DNA of 64,000 nucleotides from Gemmatales bacterium (GCA_025060195.1 JANXCQ010000004.1:1-64000), one strand, 5' to 3'; positions 1 to 9,623 are shown, numbered from the stretch's first letter. Notes: a model not told the origin generated them from the letters alone. Program-made: numbers and translations.

Positions 1-344
1 TTCATCTGATTGTAAAGACCGACGACGGCTAGGACTTCGCCTAAAGCCTCATTATCCAGTCCTAGTTTCTTGACCGCCGCGGTGTGGCTGTTGATGCAGT
101 AGGTACAGCCGTTGGTTACGGAAACAGCGAGGGCGATGATTTCTTTGGTGAGTAAATCAATTTTTCCGGGCCGCATGATGGCTTTCAGGCGTGTCCAGCA
201 AAGCTCCAGGTGTTCCGGGTTAGTGGCCAAGGCTCGCCAGATGTTGGGCACGCGGTCAATTTTCTTGGTGGCTTTAATGTCCTCGAAGATGGCCCGCACC
301 CGGGGATCGGCAGTATGCTCATCTACAAGTCGGACAGTGGGCAT
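1..344 (-). CDS. Carboxymuconolactone decarboxylase / AhpD-like protein (3' end outside window)
   Basis: The reverse strand from an ATG at 344 reads into a protein that is still open at base 1, so the C-terminus is missing. An AGGAGG ribosome site lies just upstream of this ATG. The sequence contains NGCTYCINSHTAAVKKLG around residues 79-96, the CxxC-x3-H core of the AhpD/carboxymuconolactone decarboxylase family. Family members with this motif are often disulfide-dependent peroxidases. Function beyond the family is not fixed by the sequence. It follows the glycerate kinase gene on the same strand after a 107-base gap, so it could be transcribed with it. No plus-strand reading frame here looks like a real protein. 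Confidence 0.85.
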   Translation of the reverse strand, partial: MPTVRLVDEHTADPRVRAIFEDIKATKKIDRVPNIWRALATNPEHLELCWTRLKAIMRPGKIDLLTKEIIALAVSVTNGCTYCINSHTAAVKKLGLDNEALGEVLAVVGLYNQM

Positions 345-451
345 AATGAGCCTCCTGAGACTGGGCCAGCTCCAATTGTTGGCTACCTCCGATGAACCGC
401 CTTGGTTCCGTTTGCGTGGTTGCAAACGCCTTCGTATTGTGGCAGATGCCT

Positions 452-1822
452 TTAGTTTATTGAAGTAACCTTCGGCTCGATGAGCAACACGCGCAAATCC
501 ATCACGTTGGTTTCGGTCAGGCCTGGGCGAAACAATGCGTCAATTTGGTGGAAAAAGTAATACGCGTCATGGCGGCGAAGGTAATCGGCCGGGTGAAGAT
601 GTAACTCCTGAGCCCGCTGTAAAGCGTCGGCATCGGCAAAGGCGCCGGCCGCGTCAGTCGGGCCGTCTTCGCCGTCGGTCCCTGCAGCTAACAAGGTCAG
701 CCCGACCAGACCGTCTTGGCTCAGTTCCTGCAGAAACGCAAGAGCAAATTCCTGATTACGGCCGCCCTTGCCGTGTTGCGGAGGCAAAGTAACCGTAGTC
801 TCGCCGCCGCTCAGGACACACAACGGTCGTTGGGCCCTTTGCTGCCATTGCCGGGCTTGCTGGGCTAACTGTCGGGCCACCTGACTGGTTTCTCCCTCGA
901 TATAAGGCCCGAGACTCCAGACCTCGAATCCCAGTTGGGCCGCGTGTTGCGCGGCGGCTTCGAGCGCCTGGCGGTTGTTGGCAAGGATGAAGTGAAAGAC
1001 GCGAGGTTGGCCCGTGGCATCGGTCAATATAGTTTTCGGGGTTTCCTCGATTTCGCCTCGCAGCCCGCGCTGGAGATATTCGCGGACACTGGCGGGCACC
1101 TGGTCAACGAGGCGGTACTTTTCGAGCACGGCCCAAGCGTCGGCAAAAGTTGTTGGATCGGGAGCGGTGGGCCCCGAAGCGATGACGTCCAAGGGGTCGC
1201 CGATGACGTCCGATATGATGAGAGTCAAACAGGCCCGGCCAGGAAAATATTGCACTAAACGTCCGCCTTTGATGCGTGAAATGTGTTTACGGACAGCGTT
1301 CATTTCCTGAATCGTGGCGCCGCAGCGAAGCAGGAGCCGCACCACCTGTTGCTTCTCGGCTAAAGAAATGCCCTCCGCAGGCAGGGGCAACAATGCGGAG
1401 CCACCGCCTGAGATCAGGCAGATGAGCAGATCCTCAAGTCCCGCGGATTTTACCAGTTCCAGGATGCGCTCAGCGCCGTGCCAGGCTTCAGCAGTCGGCT
1501 CATTAATCCCCACAGGTCGGGCGGGGTGGAGGTAAATGCGACGTAACGGGCGCACCGTTTCGTCAGGGACGTTGACCCAGCCGTGGACGCGGTGCAAATC
1601 TACGCACAACTCGACGAGCGCCTCTTCCAAAGCCGCGCTCATGGCTGCGCCCGCCTTACCTGCACCAACGACGAGAATGTTGCGATACCGCGAAAAGTCA
1701 AAGCGCGGGTCGCCTTGCTCGACTCGTTGACGCAGAAATTGGGGGACACAATACCGCGGCTGGACAGCTTGTACCCCCGCGCGCCAGATGGCCTCAGCTT
1801 GCTGGCGTGCTGGATTCGTCAT
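452..1822 (-). CDS. Glycerate kinase, type II (GckA/TtuD, MOFRL family)
   Basis: The 456-residue protein matches the length and layout of type II glycerate kinases, which phosphorylate D-glycerate using ATP. An N-terminal nucleotide-binding segment VVGAGKAGAAM (about 51-61) is followed by SGGGSALLPLP (138-148), KHISRIKGGRL (179-189) and SDVIGDPLDVIASGPTAPD (204-222). The C-terminal MOFRL part has LSGGETTV (337-344), GGRNQEFAL (353-361) and AAGTDGEDGPTDAAGA (379-394). I chose the ATG at 1822 because its A is the last base of the upstream gene's TGA (TGATG overlap), which implies translational coupling. A longer in-frame start at 1957 would sit inside the upstream gene and adds residues unlike the family. 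Confidence 0.92.
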   Translation of the reverse strand: MTNPARQQAEAIWRAGVQAVQPRYCVPQFLRQRVEQGDPRFDFSRYRNILVVGAGKAGAAMSAALEEALVELCVDLHRVHGWVNVPDETVRPLRRIYLHPARPVGINEPTAEAWHGAERILELVKSAGLEDLLICLISGGGSALLPLPAEGISLAEKQQVVRLLLRCGATIQEMNAVRKHISRIKGGRLVQYFPGRACLTLIISDVIGDPLDVIASGPTAPDPTTFADAWAVLEKYRLVDQVPASVREYLQRGLRGEIEETPKTILTDATGQPRVFHFILANNRQALEAAAQHAAQLGFEVWSLGPYIEGETSQVARQLAQQARQWQQRAQRPLCVLSGGETTVTLPPQHGKGGRNQEFALAFLQELSQDGLVGLTLLAAGTDGEDGPTDAAGAFADADALQRAQELHLHPADYLRRHDAYYFFHQIDALFRPGLTETNVMDLRVLLIEPKVTSIN

Positions 1823-3840
1823 CAGGGTTTCCCCGCGGCCAGCAGGTAGGGTAAAGCATCTGCAGCCACTGGTGGGTGTTCCCCCCGCAAGCGAGCGTGC
1901 AAGCGAAGGGCACCGCGCTCGGCCAAGGGCAACAAGTGCGCGACGGCCCGCTCCCATTGCCGCCGACTACGGGTGGCCATCAAGGCCTGATACCGCTTGA
2001 GCCAATAGAGGGCGGTCTCGTATTCGCGCTTCACTTCCTCTAACCGAGCAGGGCTTGGATCTTCAGGCAAGCGCATTTCCAGATGAATAGCCAGGTCGAG
2101 TCGGCCGAGGGCGGTCAGATACGCGATCTGCTCGAGCAATTCGGGGGTCGCCCAGTCATAATTGAGATAGTAGAGAGTAGCTGTGTGTTGTCTCCATAAG
2201 GCTTCGATACGGGTGGTGAGCTCGGTAAGGATAGGGTCTCGCGTGCCAGGTGGGGTTTGGGCCCGTCGAAGTTCAAATTGTTGGTAGAGCCGAATTACCT
2301 CGGGAGCCCATTTGTTGCGAAAGACCAGGACGGGATCCTCATTGCCCGTGGTGGAGAAATCACCTCCCATGCGGCGGTAGAAGGTGGCAAGCTTCTCGTC
2401 CATATCCCGCTCTAATTGCTCTAAGGCAGCCAGGGCTTGCAGCACCTGGCCGCGCACGAGCAAGTCTCTGGGTCCGCCTGGTTCCGTGCGCACGCGAAGA
2501 ATCAAATTGTCAAAGGTGCGGAAGAGTCGGTCGGCGGCGTAAGGAGGGAGGCGTTCGGCGATTTCCATGGCCCATTGCGGCGTCCAGTACGTGCGGGGTA
2601 CGATAGGACCATCGAGGAACTTGACACGCATTCGACCCTGATAATCGGTTTCCACAACGATGCGTGGCTGGTAACGCGGTTGGTTGAGGGGGTTGACGAC
2701 GAAACGCGCGATGGTCAGACTCGGGAACCAAGAACGTTGTGGGTCGCGCCAGAAAATGATTGGGATGTTCAGCTGCGCCTGCTCCAGACGTTGCTTACGG
2801 TCTGCGAGATTCACATGGAGGCGCACCTTGCGCGCCTCTCCCAGCCACTCTTCGAGTTGTTTCATTTTTGGTGAAAGACCAGGTAATTCGGTAAACAACC
2901 CCAGACGCAACTGTTGCAAGACGTCAGACGTAAGTCGGAGCGACTCGGGCAGGAATTGAATTAGCTGCGGTTCCCGCAACAGTTGCCGTAGTGTCAACGG
3001 CATCGCATTGGCTTGGCGAAGCATTTCCCCTCGTGCCGTGTCAAAGAGCAGCAGGTCGTCGCCCACCAGCACCCCAGTCAACCAATAAGAGTACAGCGGC
3101 GAATCAGCGAAACTTTCCGCGCTCGGACGAAGAACTACGCACCCTACCAAGTCGGTTTGCTCTAGCAGAGCCAAGAAGACCAATGCGCGTTCTTCCGCAT
3201 CGCCCGTACCTCGGCGTAATACTTCATGGGCAGGCCAGCTGTCGTAAGCACCGCGATTTGGTTCGTACTGAACCTGGCGCATGCACCAGGAGAAAGCGTG
3301 CTCGGCAAAGCGCCGCTGCCAACGCTGGAGAGCAAGCCCGGCCTCGCGGGGAATTGGAGCGACGTCTTCGAGTAATTCCTCAACGGCGTCTTGGAACAGG
3401 AAGGCGCGATTCAGGTAACCCGCGTCCACCCGGTCGAAGGCCAACTGCTCCAGCGTGCGTATTTGGTATTCCTGAGTAAATGGTTCCTCCTCACCGCTGG
3501 GACGTTTGATACTACGGGGAGGCAAACCCGCGGTCAGCTCGCGCGCCACGGCTTTGACCTCCTCGCTTAATGACCAATTGATCTTCCCGGGGGGCAATAG
3601 GCTGAGGTAAGTATTCAACTGCTGTACGGCGTTGGTATAAGTAGCCTGGCTGGGCACAGCTTCGCGAAGCAACGTTAGGGCTTGTCGGAGTACCTCTTCC
3701 GGCGTTTGCCGTTGCGTTTGCGGTAAACCACCAGGAGCACCTCGGCAACCCACAAGTAGGCCGAACAACGCCAAGCAGCTCGCCCAAAAAAGTCCTTTGG
3801 CTAAAGCCGAGTTGGTAATGTCGTGCCTCGATGGAGCCAT
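1822..3840 (-). CDS. Large lipoprotein with degenerate transglutaminase-like segment
   Basis: The predicted 672-residue protein starts with a lipoprotein signal: a hydrophobic stretch ending FGLLVGC, lipid cysteine near residue 32. I chose the ATG at 3840 because an AGAGGG ribosome site precedes it; an alternative TTG lies at 3867. Around residues 210-270, GDAEERALVFLALLEQT followed by a hydrophobic strand and LLLFDTARG resembles the transglutaminase/cysteine-protease fold, but alanine sits where the catalytic Cys should be and no His is seen at the second catalytic position. The rest is helical and Arg/Gln/Leu-rich. It overlaps the glycerate kinase start and lies 85 bases after a TolC-family gene. 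No function can be assigned; a non-catalytic envelope role is an inference. Confidence 0.8.
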   Translation of the reverse strand: MAPSRHDITNSALAKGLFWASCLALFGLLVGCRGAPGGLPQTQRQTPEEVLRQALTLLREAVPSQATYTNAVQQLNTYLSLLPPGKINWSLSEEVKAVARELTAGLPPRSIKRPSGEEEPFTQEYQIRTLEQLAFDRVDAGYLNRAFLFQDAVEELLEDVAPIPREAGLALQRWQRRFAEHAFSWCMRQVQYEPNRGAYDSWPAHEVLRRGTGDAEERALVFLALLEQTDLVGCVVLRPSAESFADSPLYSYWLTGVLVGDDLLLFDTARGEMLRQANAMPLTLRQLLREPQLIQFLPESLRLTSDVLQQLRLGLFTELPGLSPKMKQLEEWLGEARKVRLHVNLADRKQRLEQAQLNIPIIFWRDPQRSWFPSLTIARFVVNPLNQPRYQPRIVVETDYQGRMRVKFLDGPIVPRTYWTPQWAMEIAERLPPYAADRLFRTFDNLILRVRTEPGGPRDLLVRGQVLQALAALEQLERDMDEKLATFYRRMGGDFSTTGNEDPVLVFRNKWAPEVIRLYQQFELRRAQTPPGTRDPILTELTTRIEALWRQHTATLYYLNYDWATPELLEQIAYLTALGRLDLAIHLEMRLPEDPSPARLEEVKREYETALYWLKRYQALMATRSRRQWERAVAHLLPLAERGALRLHARLRGEHPPVAADALPYLLAAGKP

Positions 3841-3925
3841 CGCTTGCCCTCTGGAATGACTGGACAACTTTCCATCGTTGGGTGCTAAGAAGTCCTGCTG
3901 AATAGATCATAAGCTGGTCGCGTTA

Positions 3926-6028
3926 TTACGGCACCTCGGGAGAGGCACGACGCGGTTCGACAGGTCGGGGCGCGGGCAACTCCGGGAGCTTGTCAGGCAG
4001 GGGTGGCAAGTCCCGCTGCTTTTCCAGGATACGAGGCAGGGGCAGGACCTGGTCCTCATGCAGATCGGGCATGGACCCAGGCGCCGGGACTGTCGAACTG
4101 GGTTGGGGGGAACTGCTTTCCGAAGCCTGTTGGAGTATCCAGCCACGCGCGCGTTCGCGGATGTGTTCGCTGGCACGAGCCTTGGCACAATCGGGTAGGG
4201 GCCCCTCGACGATGTGGACATTGTTATGCCGCAGCAAGGTGCCTTTATCCCGTTGAAACTCCGCTAAGGCGATGTTGTATTCGGCCGTGGCAATATATTC
4301 GTCGCGTAAGGCCTCAGCGAAGGTCCGCTGGGCGGTGAGTAACGCGGTGAGCACGTCGCGACCTTCTGGTGTCTGTGCTCGGCCGGCTTCCCACAGGCTT
4401 TGGAATGCTTCCAATTGTTGTTGTGCTGCCCGGCGTCGCGCTCGCTGAATCGAAACTTCTTCGAGCAACTGGTAAAGGCGCCGATAGCTGTCTTGCAGTT
4501 GAAAGGCAGTAGCTTGCTCCTGGTTACGGAGAAAGATCGTCCATTTGGCCACCTGTATCTGCGCCTGACGATATTCCGAATAGGCCTCACGAAATCCTAA
4601 AGGCATCTGGAAAATGAAACCGAATTGCCAATCGTTGAAGCGTCCTTCAAACAAATTATGTATAGCGGAGCTGGGATCATCGCCGTCGAGTTTGCGTCCC
4701 AGCGAGTTGATGTTGTAAGTGCCGAAGACACGGAAGTCAGGCAGGAGCCGGTCGCGCACAGCGAGCAATTGTAATTGTGCATGCTGGAGAGCTAGACGCG
4801 TAGCGCTCAGTTCGGGACGATTAGAAAGCGCTTCTGCTAAGGCCGCTTCCCAGTTCGGCCGATATGGCGCCGTGGTGGGTACATCCGCGGGCACTAAACG
4901 CGTGCCATCCTCCGGTGGCAGGCCAATTAAATAGCGCAGGCGTCGCTCCGCTTCGAGCACGCCGGGCTGGGCTCCAGTACCGCGACCCAGAGCTTGTAAA
5001 CGCTGGGCACGGAAAAACTGGTACTGCTCTTCAATCTGCGCCACGTTGTAGATGGCTTCCCGCCCCGCTTCTAAATTCGCTTTGGCCCGTTGCCACGAGC
5101 GTAGGGCCTGTCGCATGCCCACTTCGGCGCTGAAGAGTTGCCAATACGCAGCGTAGAGTTGCCAATACGCTTGCTCCACTCCCAGTAATAATTCCTGAAT
5201 GCGACGAAGAAACTCAAACTGGCTCGCGTTATATGTGAGACGCGCCAACAGGATTCCCTGAGCGCGACCGCCTACAGGTATGTTAAAAAGCGCGCTGCCT
5301 GGGTGGGTGGTGCGCAGTTGGTTGATTCCTACGCCCGCACCTTGCAACAATGGCTGTTCGAAGGCGAATTCGAGCACGGGACGCCAGGCGGGGTTCACGC
5401 GAGCGGGCAAGTTGGAAAACTCATAATCAGTACGAAAGGTGATACCTGCCACGCCGCCAGTGGGCAGGGGTTTGATCAAACGGGTCTGAAATTGCGCAAT
5501 GTCGCGTTCAATCACTTGCAAGATTCCCGCCTGAAACTGCTCAAGCGCTGTTCCCACGGGGCGATCTTGCTTCTGCCAGACCAGGGCCGTTTGCCATTGC
5601 GTATCGAACTTAGCCAAGGAGGCCTCAATTTCCTGCGACAATTCCGCGGGATCATACGCAAACACCCGTATCTGGTCGGTCAACAAGGAGGGATCACCAA
5701 ATCCTCCAGCTTGTCCACGAACTGGTACAGGGGCGATAGTGATGACTCGACCCGCGATGTCGCGGCCATTCTCTAAAGCTAGTGCGATGCATTCGGCCAA
5801 GGTGATATAGCGTTTGGGGGCATCAGGGTTAAGCACGGTGCGTACCTCGGCCACCTCCACGCTCGGGGCAGGTTCATGGACGCTACGCTCCGGGAGTAAG
5901 TCGTTATGACGTTTCAGCTGGTCGACATAGCGTAGCGCTGGGCCGTTCAGCAGATTGTGTTGCTGGCAACCGAAGATGCAGGCCAATAGCGCTATGCTTC
6001 CTCCCAGCATTAGTTGGCTGGCTCGCAT
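3926..6028 (-). CDS. TolC-family outer-membrane efflux lipoprotein
   Basis: This 700-residue protein has a lipoprotein signal (MRASQLMLGGSIALLACIFGC, lipid Cys at 21) and the long alternating helices of the outer-membrane efflux family. Family-like pieces are ITLAECIALALENGRDI near residue 80 and SNRPELSATRLALQHAQL with RQAQIQVAKW in the second repeat. TolC proteins form trimeric channels for type I secretion or RND efflux. The ATG at 6028 has GGGGA upstream and gives a clean signal; a longer frame opens at 6124. No inner-membrane pump or adaptor gene is nearby, so its partner is unknown. The tail after about 640 is Pro/Arg-rich. It is probably co-transcribed with the lipoprotein gene downstream. 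Confidence 0.88.
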   Translation of the reverse strand: MRASQLMLGGSIALLACIFGCQQHNLLNGPALRYVDQLKRHNDLLPERSVHEPAPSVEVAEVRTVLNPDAPKRYITLAECIALALENGRDIAGRVITIAPVPVRGQAGGFGDPSLLTDQIRVFAYDPAELSQEIEASLAKFDTQWQTALVWQKQDRPVGTALEQFQAGILQVIERDIAQFQTRLIKPLPTGGVAGITFRTDYEFSNLPARVNPAWRPVLEFAFEQPLLQGAGVGINQLRTTHPGSALFNIPVGGRAQGILLARLTYNASQFEFLRRIQELLLGVEQAYWQLYAAYWQLFSAEVGMRQALRSWQRAKANLEAGREAIYNVAQIEEQYQFFRAQRLQALGRGTGAQPGVLEAERRLRYLIGLPPEDGTRLVPADVPTTAPYRPNWEAALAEALSNRPELSATRLALQHAQLQLLAVRDRLLPDFRVFGTYNINSLGRKLDGDDPSSAIHNLFEGRFNDWQFGFIFQMPLGFREAYSEYRQAQIQVAKWTIFLRNQEQATAFQLQDSYRRLYQLLEEVSIQRARRRAAQQQLEAFQSLWEAGRAQTPEGRDVLTALLTAQRTFAEALRDEYIATAEYNIALAEFQRDKGTLLRHNNVHIVEGPLPDCAKARASEHIRERARGWILQQASESSSPQPSSTVPAPGSMPDLHEDQVLPLPRILEKQRDLPPLPDKLPELPAPRPVEPRRASPEVP

Positions 6029-6226
6029 ACGGCATCCCCATGCCCAAGGGCGCGCTCCGGTCTTGCACACCGCAGCCGACACGCCGAGCGCGTCTTCTGG
6101 ACGCAAATTTTCAGAGTGGCCCACTAGCTTGGCGGTCTAACGGTTATATCGGCAATGACGATTCTTCGGTCTGAGAAAACTTTGCGAGTTCTAACAGCTG
6201 GGCAAAACGCGCTGCGACCAACGGGA

Positions 6227-7663
6227 CTAACTTACCGAGGAAATGATGCGATCCTCTGGTGGCAGGTCCTCCGGGGGGCCGATGCGACTAGTGATGCGCC
6301 GCAGCTTTCCGGAACGCGGATCAGGAGCAACGTTGTCAGTGATTTCGATGTCGAATTCCAGTTGGCCCTCTAAATGGTGATATTTCAGCCCACGTTGCAA
6401 AACTTGCTGCAATTCGGAAACGTCCAGCGTATGCCGCGGCGCAGGCTGCACTCGCAAAAGAAACCGATTGCGTTGCGTCTGGATGATCTGATACCAACCG
6501 ACAGCTGGATATTCGTCCAGGCAGTCCACCAGCACATAAGGATGCAGCATGCGATAGCGGTCACCGATCCGAATCCAAACGATTTCGTCGGTGCGGCCTT
6601 CGACCTGGAGTACCCAAGGTAAGGGACTGCCACAGGGGCATGGCGTCGGGCTCATAGTGACCACGTCATTGACTTCGTAACGGATAAACGGCTGCACGGT
6701 GTTGTAAAGATTGGTCACCAAAACTTTTGCTCCGGGCTGCCCCGGTGGCACCGGGTGGTAGTTCTTGTCCACCACTTCCAGAATCGCCCAATCGGCTTGC
6801 ACATGCATGCCTCGACCGCGCGGACAGCCTGTGGTCAAGGCCATGCACTCGCCCAAGGCGTAATTGTTCGTTACGGGTAACCCGAAGGCGCGACGGATCA
6901 GTGCACAGGCTCCCTCGGAAAGGGGTTCGCTCATGTTGATAATCTGACGCAGCCCAGGCAAGCGCAACCGCCCAGCTAGAGCTTCCCGTGCCAGCAGCAC
7001 TAAGACGTTGGCGTAGGCCAGCAAAACGTGCGGCCGAAACCGTTGCAGTTGCTCTACGGTTTGTTCGAGCGGCTCGATGTGCTGTAACCACAGCCGTTTG
7101 ACAAAACGGCGCGCCGCTTTTGGGGCATAGGCAAGGGCTGCCGCGCTGGGATAGAAACCTCGTCCGATAGTGATCACGGCCAACCGCGCCCGCCATAACA
7201 AGCGCGTCAAGATGCCCCACGGCGTCGTGGGAAAGACTGTGCCCCGCGTCATTTGCAACGCGAACAGCAACTCCATCATGCTCTTGTCCTGAACAATGAT
7301 TGCCTGCATTCCTTGCGTACCCGAAGTGCGACTGACCGCATATTGTCCCAAATACCACTGGCCCAAACGCTGCGGCTGGCTCATGAAGTCTTCCAAATCA
7401 CGTAACTTGAGCCGAGGATCGGTCACCACCTCCTCGAAATTTTCCATCAACTCAGCTTTTGTCACGGGCGGAATTTCTTCCAAACGGAAATTCTCGGGGT
7501 CTATATGGCTGAGCCGACGTGCGTAGAAGGGAGAATGCTCCTTGGCATAGGCAACTAACCGTTGCAGTCGTCTTCGCTGGAGCCAACTCACAAAACGATA
7601 GCCATCCCACAAGGCGGCCTTTTGGCAGATACCGCGACCTATTAGGCGAACGGTTTCCCACAT
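6227..7663 (-). CDS. Phenylacetate-CoA ligase (PaaK)-like adenylate-forming enzyme
   Basis: The 478-residue protein belongs to the PaaK/coenzyme F390 synthetase branch of AMP-forming enzymes. The phosphate-binding loop SRTSGTQGMQ is at 111-120. Later come the acyl-adenylate region NNYALGECMAL, the conserved VLVTNLYNTVQPFIRYEVND, and GRTDEIVWI before the C-terminal subdomain. PaaK enzymes activate a carboxylic acid with ATP to give a CoA thioester; homologues without an identified substrate are common in surface-polysaccharide and lipid loci. Neighbours do not reveal the acid used here, so phenylacetate is not implied. Transcribed divergently from rdgB; the ribosome site is weak. Confidence 0.85.
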   Translation of the reverse strand: MWETVRLIGRGICQKAALWDGYRFVSWLQRRRLQRLVAYAKEHSPFYARRLSHIDPENFRLEEIPPVTKAELMENFEEVVTDPRLKLRDLEDFMSQPQRLGQWYLGQYAVSRTSGTQGMQAIIVQDKSMMELLFALQMTRGTVFPTTPWGILTRLLWRARLAVITIGRGFYPSAAALAYAPKAARRFVKRLWLQHIEPLEQTVEQLQRFRPHVLLAYANVLVLLAREALAGRLRLPGLRQIINMSEPLSEGACALIRRAFGLPVTNNYALGECMALTTGCPRGRGMHVQADWAILEVVDKNYHPVPPGQPGAKVLVTNLYNTVQPFIRYEVNDVVTMSPTPCPCGSPLPWVLQVEGRTDEIVWIRIGDRYRMLHPYVLVDCLDEYPAVGWYQIIQTQRNRFLLRVQPAPRHTLDVSELQQVLQRGLKYHHLEGQLEFDIEITDNVAPDPRSGKLRRITSRIGPPEDLPPEDRIISSVS

Positions 7664-8032
7664 GACTGGTGGTTCCGCAGATTTGGCTGGCCAAAATAGG
7701 CGCTCAGCGGCAGGGCTATGAGCATTGTAAGACTGGCTAGTTTTTTCGCCATCGCGGAATAGACCAGCGACCTGATGTGGTCAAGACGATTTCGAAAGTT
7801 GAACCAGTCCGTGTCGTCGTAATAAAAAATCAAGATTCTGCGGAGTTTCTCGTTGGTCTCGAAGTTGCGTGCAGATCCACACCGACGACAGGACGAACGT
7901 CGAAGCTTTGAGCATGCACAACAATTGGCACGCTCAGAGATGACATCTTAGCGGACTGACCCGTTATCTTTCGTCAACGCCTTGCCGAAACTGCGGTCGT
8001 TATGCATGGTAATGGTCATGAACGGCGAAAGG
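7664..8032. other. Intergenic gap between divergent genes
   Basis: About 370 bases separate the ligase gene (minus) from rdgB (plus). This must hold both promoters. Reading both strands I see no convincing coding sequence, RNA gene or strong hairpin. Confidence 0.6.
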
Positions 8033-8644
8033 ATGACGCGTCTAGTCCTAGGTACCCGCAATCCACACAAACTGGCCGAACTTCGCGAATTGTTGCGCGA
8101 CCTACCCATACCTTTATTGGATTTGAGTCAATTCCCTTTGGCGCCCCAAGTAGAGGAAACTGGCAGCACATTCCACGAAAATGCCACCATCAAAGCAATC
8201 ACTTTAGCCCGCGCGTTAGGCGAATGGGTGTTGGCAGAAGATAGTGGTTTAGTCGTCCCCGCCCTGGGAGGTGAGCCAGGGGTGCATTCCGCTGTCTATG
8301 CGGGCCGACATGGCGACGATGCCGCGAACAATGCGTTATTGCTAGAGCGCATAGCCCAAGTGCCCGACGAAAAGCGGGAAGCCTTTTATGTATGTGTCGC
8401 GGTGCTCGCCGATCCGTTAGGTACGGTGCGTGCCCAGACGGAAGGGCACTGTCATGGACGCATCGCTAAGCAAGCACGCGGTCAGCATGGTTTCGGGTAT
8501 GACCCGCTGTTCGAGATACCCGAGTATCACCGTACTTTCGGGGAGCTAAGTCCTTTGGCGAAACGCGTCTTGAGTCACCGCGCACGCGCTGTGGAAAAAT
8601 TATTGCCGCATTTGCGCCGATTTCTTGACACGACAGCGCCGTGA
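8033..8644 (+). CDS. rdgB: XTP/dITP diphosphatase (RdgB/HAM1 family)
   Basis: The 203-residue product carries all family landmarks: TRLVLGTRNPHKLAELREL at the N-terminus, ENATIKA, the metal/nucleotide site LAEDSGLVVPALGG, PGVHSAVYAG, GFGYDPLF and a C-terminal SHRARAVEKL. These enzymes hydrolyse XTP, ITP and dITP to monophosphates and so keep deaminated purines out of DNA and RNA. I set the start at 8033 because family proteins begin directly with the first beta strand; in-frame upstream ATGs at 8006 and 8018 are possible and none has a strong ribosome site. It ends 22 bases before the formyltransferase gene and may share a transcript with it. Confidence 0.93.
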   Translation: MTRLVLGTRNPHKLAELRELLRDLPIPLLDLSQFPLAPQVEETGSTFHENATIKAITLARALGEWVLAEDSGLVVPALGGEPGVHSAVYAGRHGDDAANNALLLERIAQVPDEKREAFYVCVAVLADPLGTVRAQTEGHCHGRIAKQARGQHGFGYDPLFEIPEYHRTFGELSPLAKRVLSHRARAVEKLLPHLRRFLDTTAP

Positions 8645-8666
8645 TTTGTTGTTGGGTGGTCAGCTC

Positions 8667-9623
8667 ATGCGAACCTATCGCGGTGTGGAAATCGAAGACA
8701 CCTTTGCCGAAGCGTTTCCGATGGCAGCGGCTCGCGTGCTGGTAACGGCCGCTACGCCGCATTGGGCGCGCATTGCCGCCCAAGTGGCTACGGGATACGC
8801 CACCTCGGTCATCGCCTGCGACGCCGAGGCAGGCATCGAACGCGAATTAGCCCCTCCTGAGACGCCCGACGGACGACCTGGTATCGCCCTACTTTTTTTT
8901 GCCTTCAATCGCGATGCCTTACAAAAGGCATTGGTCAATCGAGTGGGGCAATGCATCCTCACTTGTCCGACGACGGCTTGTTATAATGGGCTGCCTCTGG
9001 CGCCTGACAAGGTCATCCGCATCGGGGGACAACTGCGTTATTTCGGCGACGGTTGGCAAATTAGTAAAGTCCTGGAGCCGCAGCCGGAGCAGCCTGCTCC
9101 AACCACGCAAATCGGTTCCCAAAAGGTAAAGCTGCGCCGTCGGCTCTGGCGCATCCCAGTCATGGAGGGGGAATTTGTTTGCGAAGACTTCTTCGGGACG
9201 GTCAAAGGGGTGGCGGGAGGCAACTTATTGATTCTCGGTGAAAGCCAATCGGCCGCCTTAGCTGCTGCGGAAGCTGCCGTTCAAGCCATACGGCGAATTC
9301 CTGATGTGATTGTGCCCTTCCCGGGCGGCATTGTTCGCAGTGGGAGCAAAGTGGGCAGCCGCTATAAAAAGTTGAGAGCGAGCACCAATGAGGCTTATTG
9401 CCCCACCTTACGTAGCGTCGGGAACACAGCATTGCCTGAGGGAGTCGATTGCGTTTATGAAATCGTCATAGATGGACTGACCGAGCAGGCTGTTCGCCAG
9501 GCGATGCGAGTCGGTCTCGTGGCCGCATGCCAACCGGGAATCCGCCGCATTAGTGCGGGAAACTATGGCGGCAAACTAGGACCCTATCATTTGCGACTTT
9601 ATGACCTGTTGGACGAAACCTAG
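8667..9623 (+). CDS. Formylmethanofuran-tetrahydromethanopterin N-formyltransferase
   Basis: This 318-residue protein matches the Ftr/FhcD family: MRTYRGVEIEDTFAEAF at the start, ILTCPTTACYNGLP near residue 92, VEGE-like MEGEFVCEDFFG near 153, PFPGGIVRSGSKVGSRYKK near 215 and ISAGNYGGKLGPYHLRL at the end. Ftr moves a formyl group between methanofuran and tetrahydromethanopterin in the archaeal-type C1 pathway, which in bacteria is used for formaldehyde oxidation. Genes of this pathway are known from planctomycetes including Gemmata. I chose the ATG at 8667, preceded by GGGTGG; the frame also opens at 8625 inside rdgB. No other gene of the pathway is in the window, so its partners must be encoded elsewhere. 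Confidence 0.9.
   Translation: MRTYRGVEIEDTFAEAFPMAAARVLVTAATPHWARIAAQVATGYATSVIACDAEAGIERELAPPETPDGRPGIALLFFAFNRDALQKALVNRVGQCILTCPTTACYNGLPLAPDKVIRIGGQLRYFGDGWQISKVLEPQPEQPAPTTQIGSQKVKLRRRLWRIPVMEGEFVCEDFFGTVKGVAGGNLLILGESQSAALAAAEAAVQAIRRIPDVIVPFPGGIVRSGSKVGSRYKKLRASTNEAYCPTLRSVGNTALPEGVDCVYEIVIDGLTEQAVRQAMRVGLVAACQPGIRRISAGNYGGKLGPYHLRLYDLLDET

Noticed and set aside
6666-7358. Minus-strand frame of 230 codons inside the PaaK-like gene
   Set aside because: It is a shadow in another frame of the same strand; composition is Arg/Ala/Ser-rich and no motif is recognisable, while the main frame carries the full ligase motifs.
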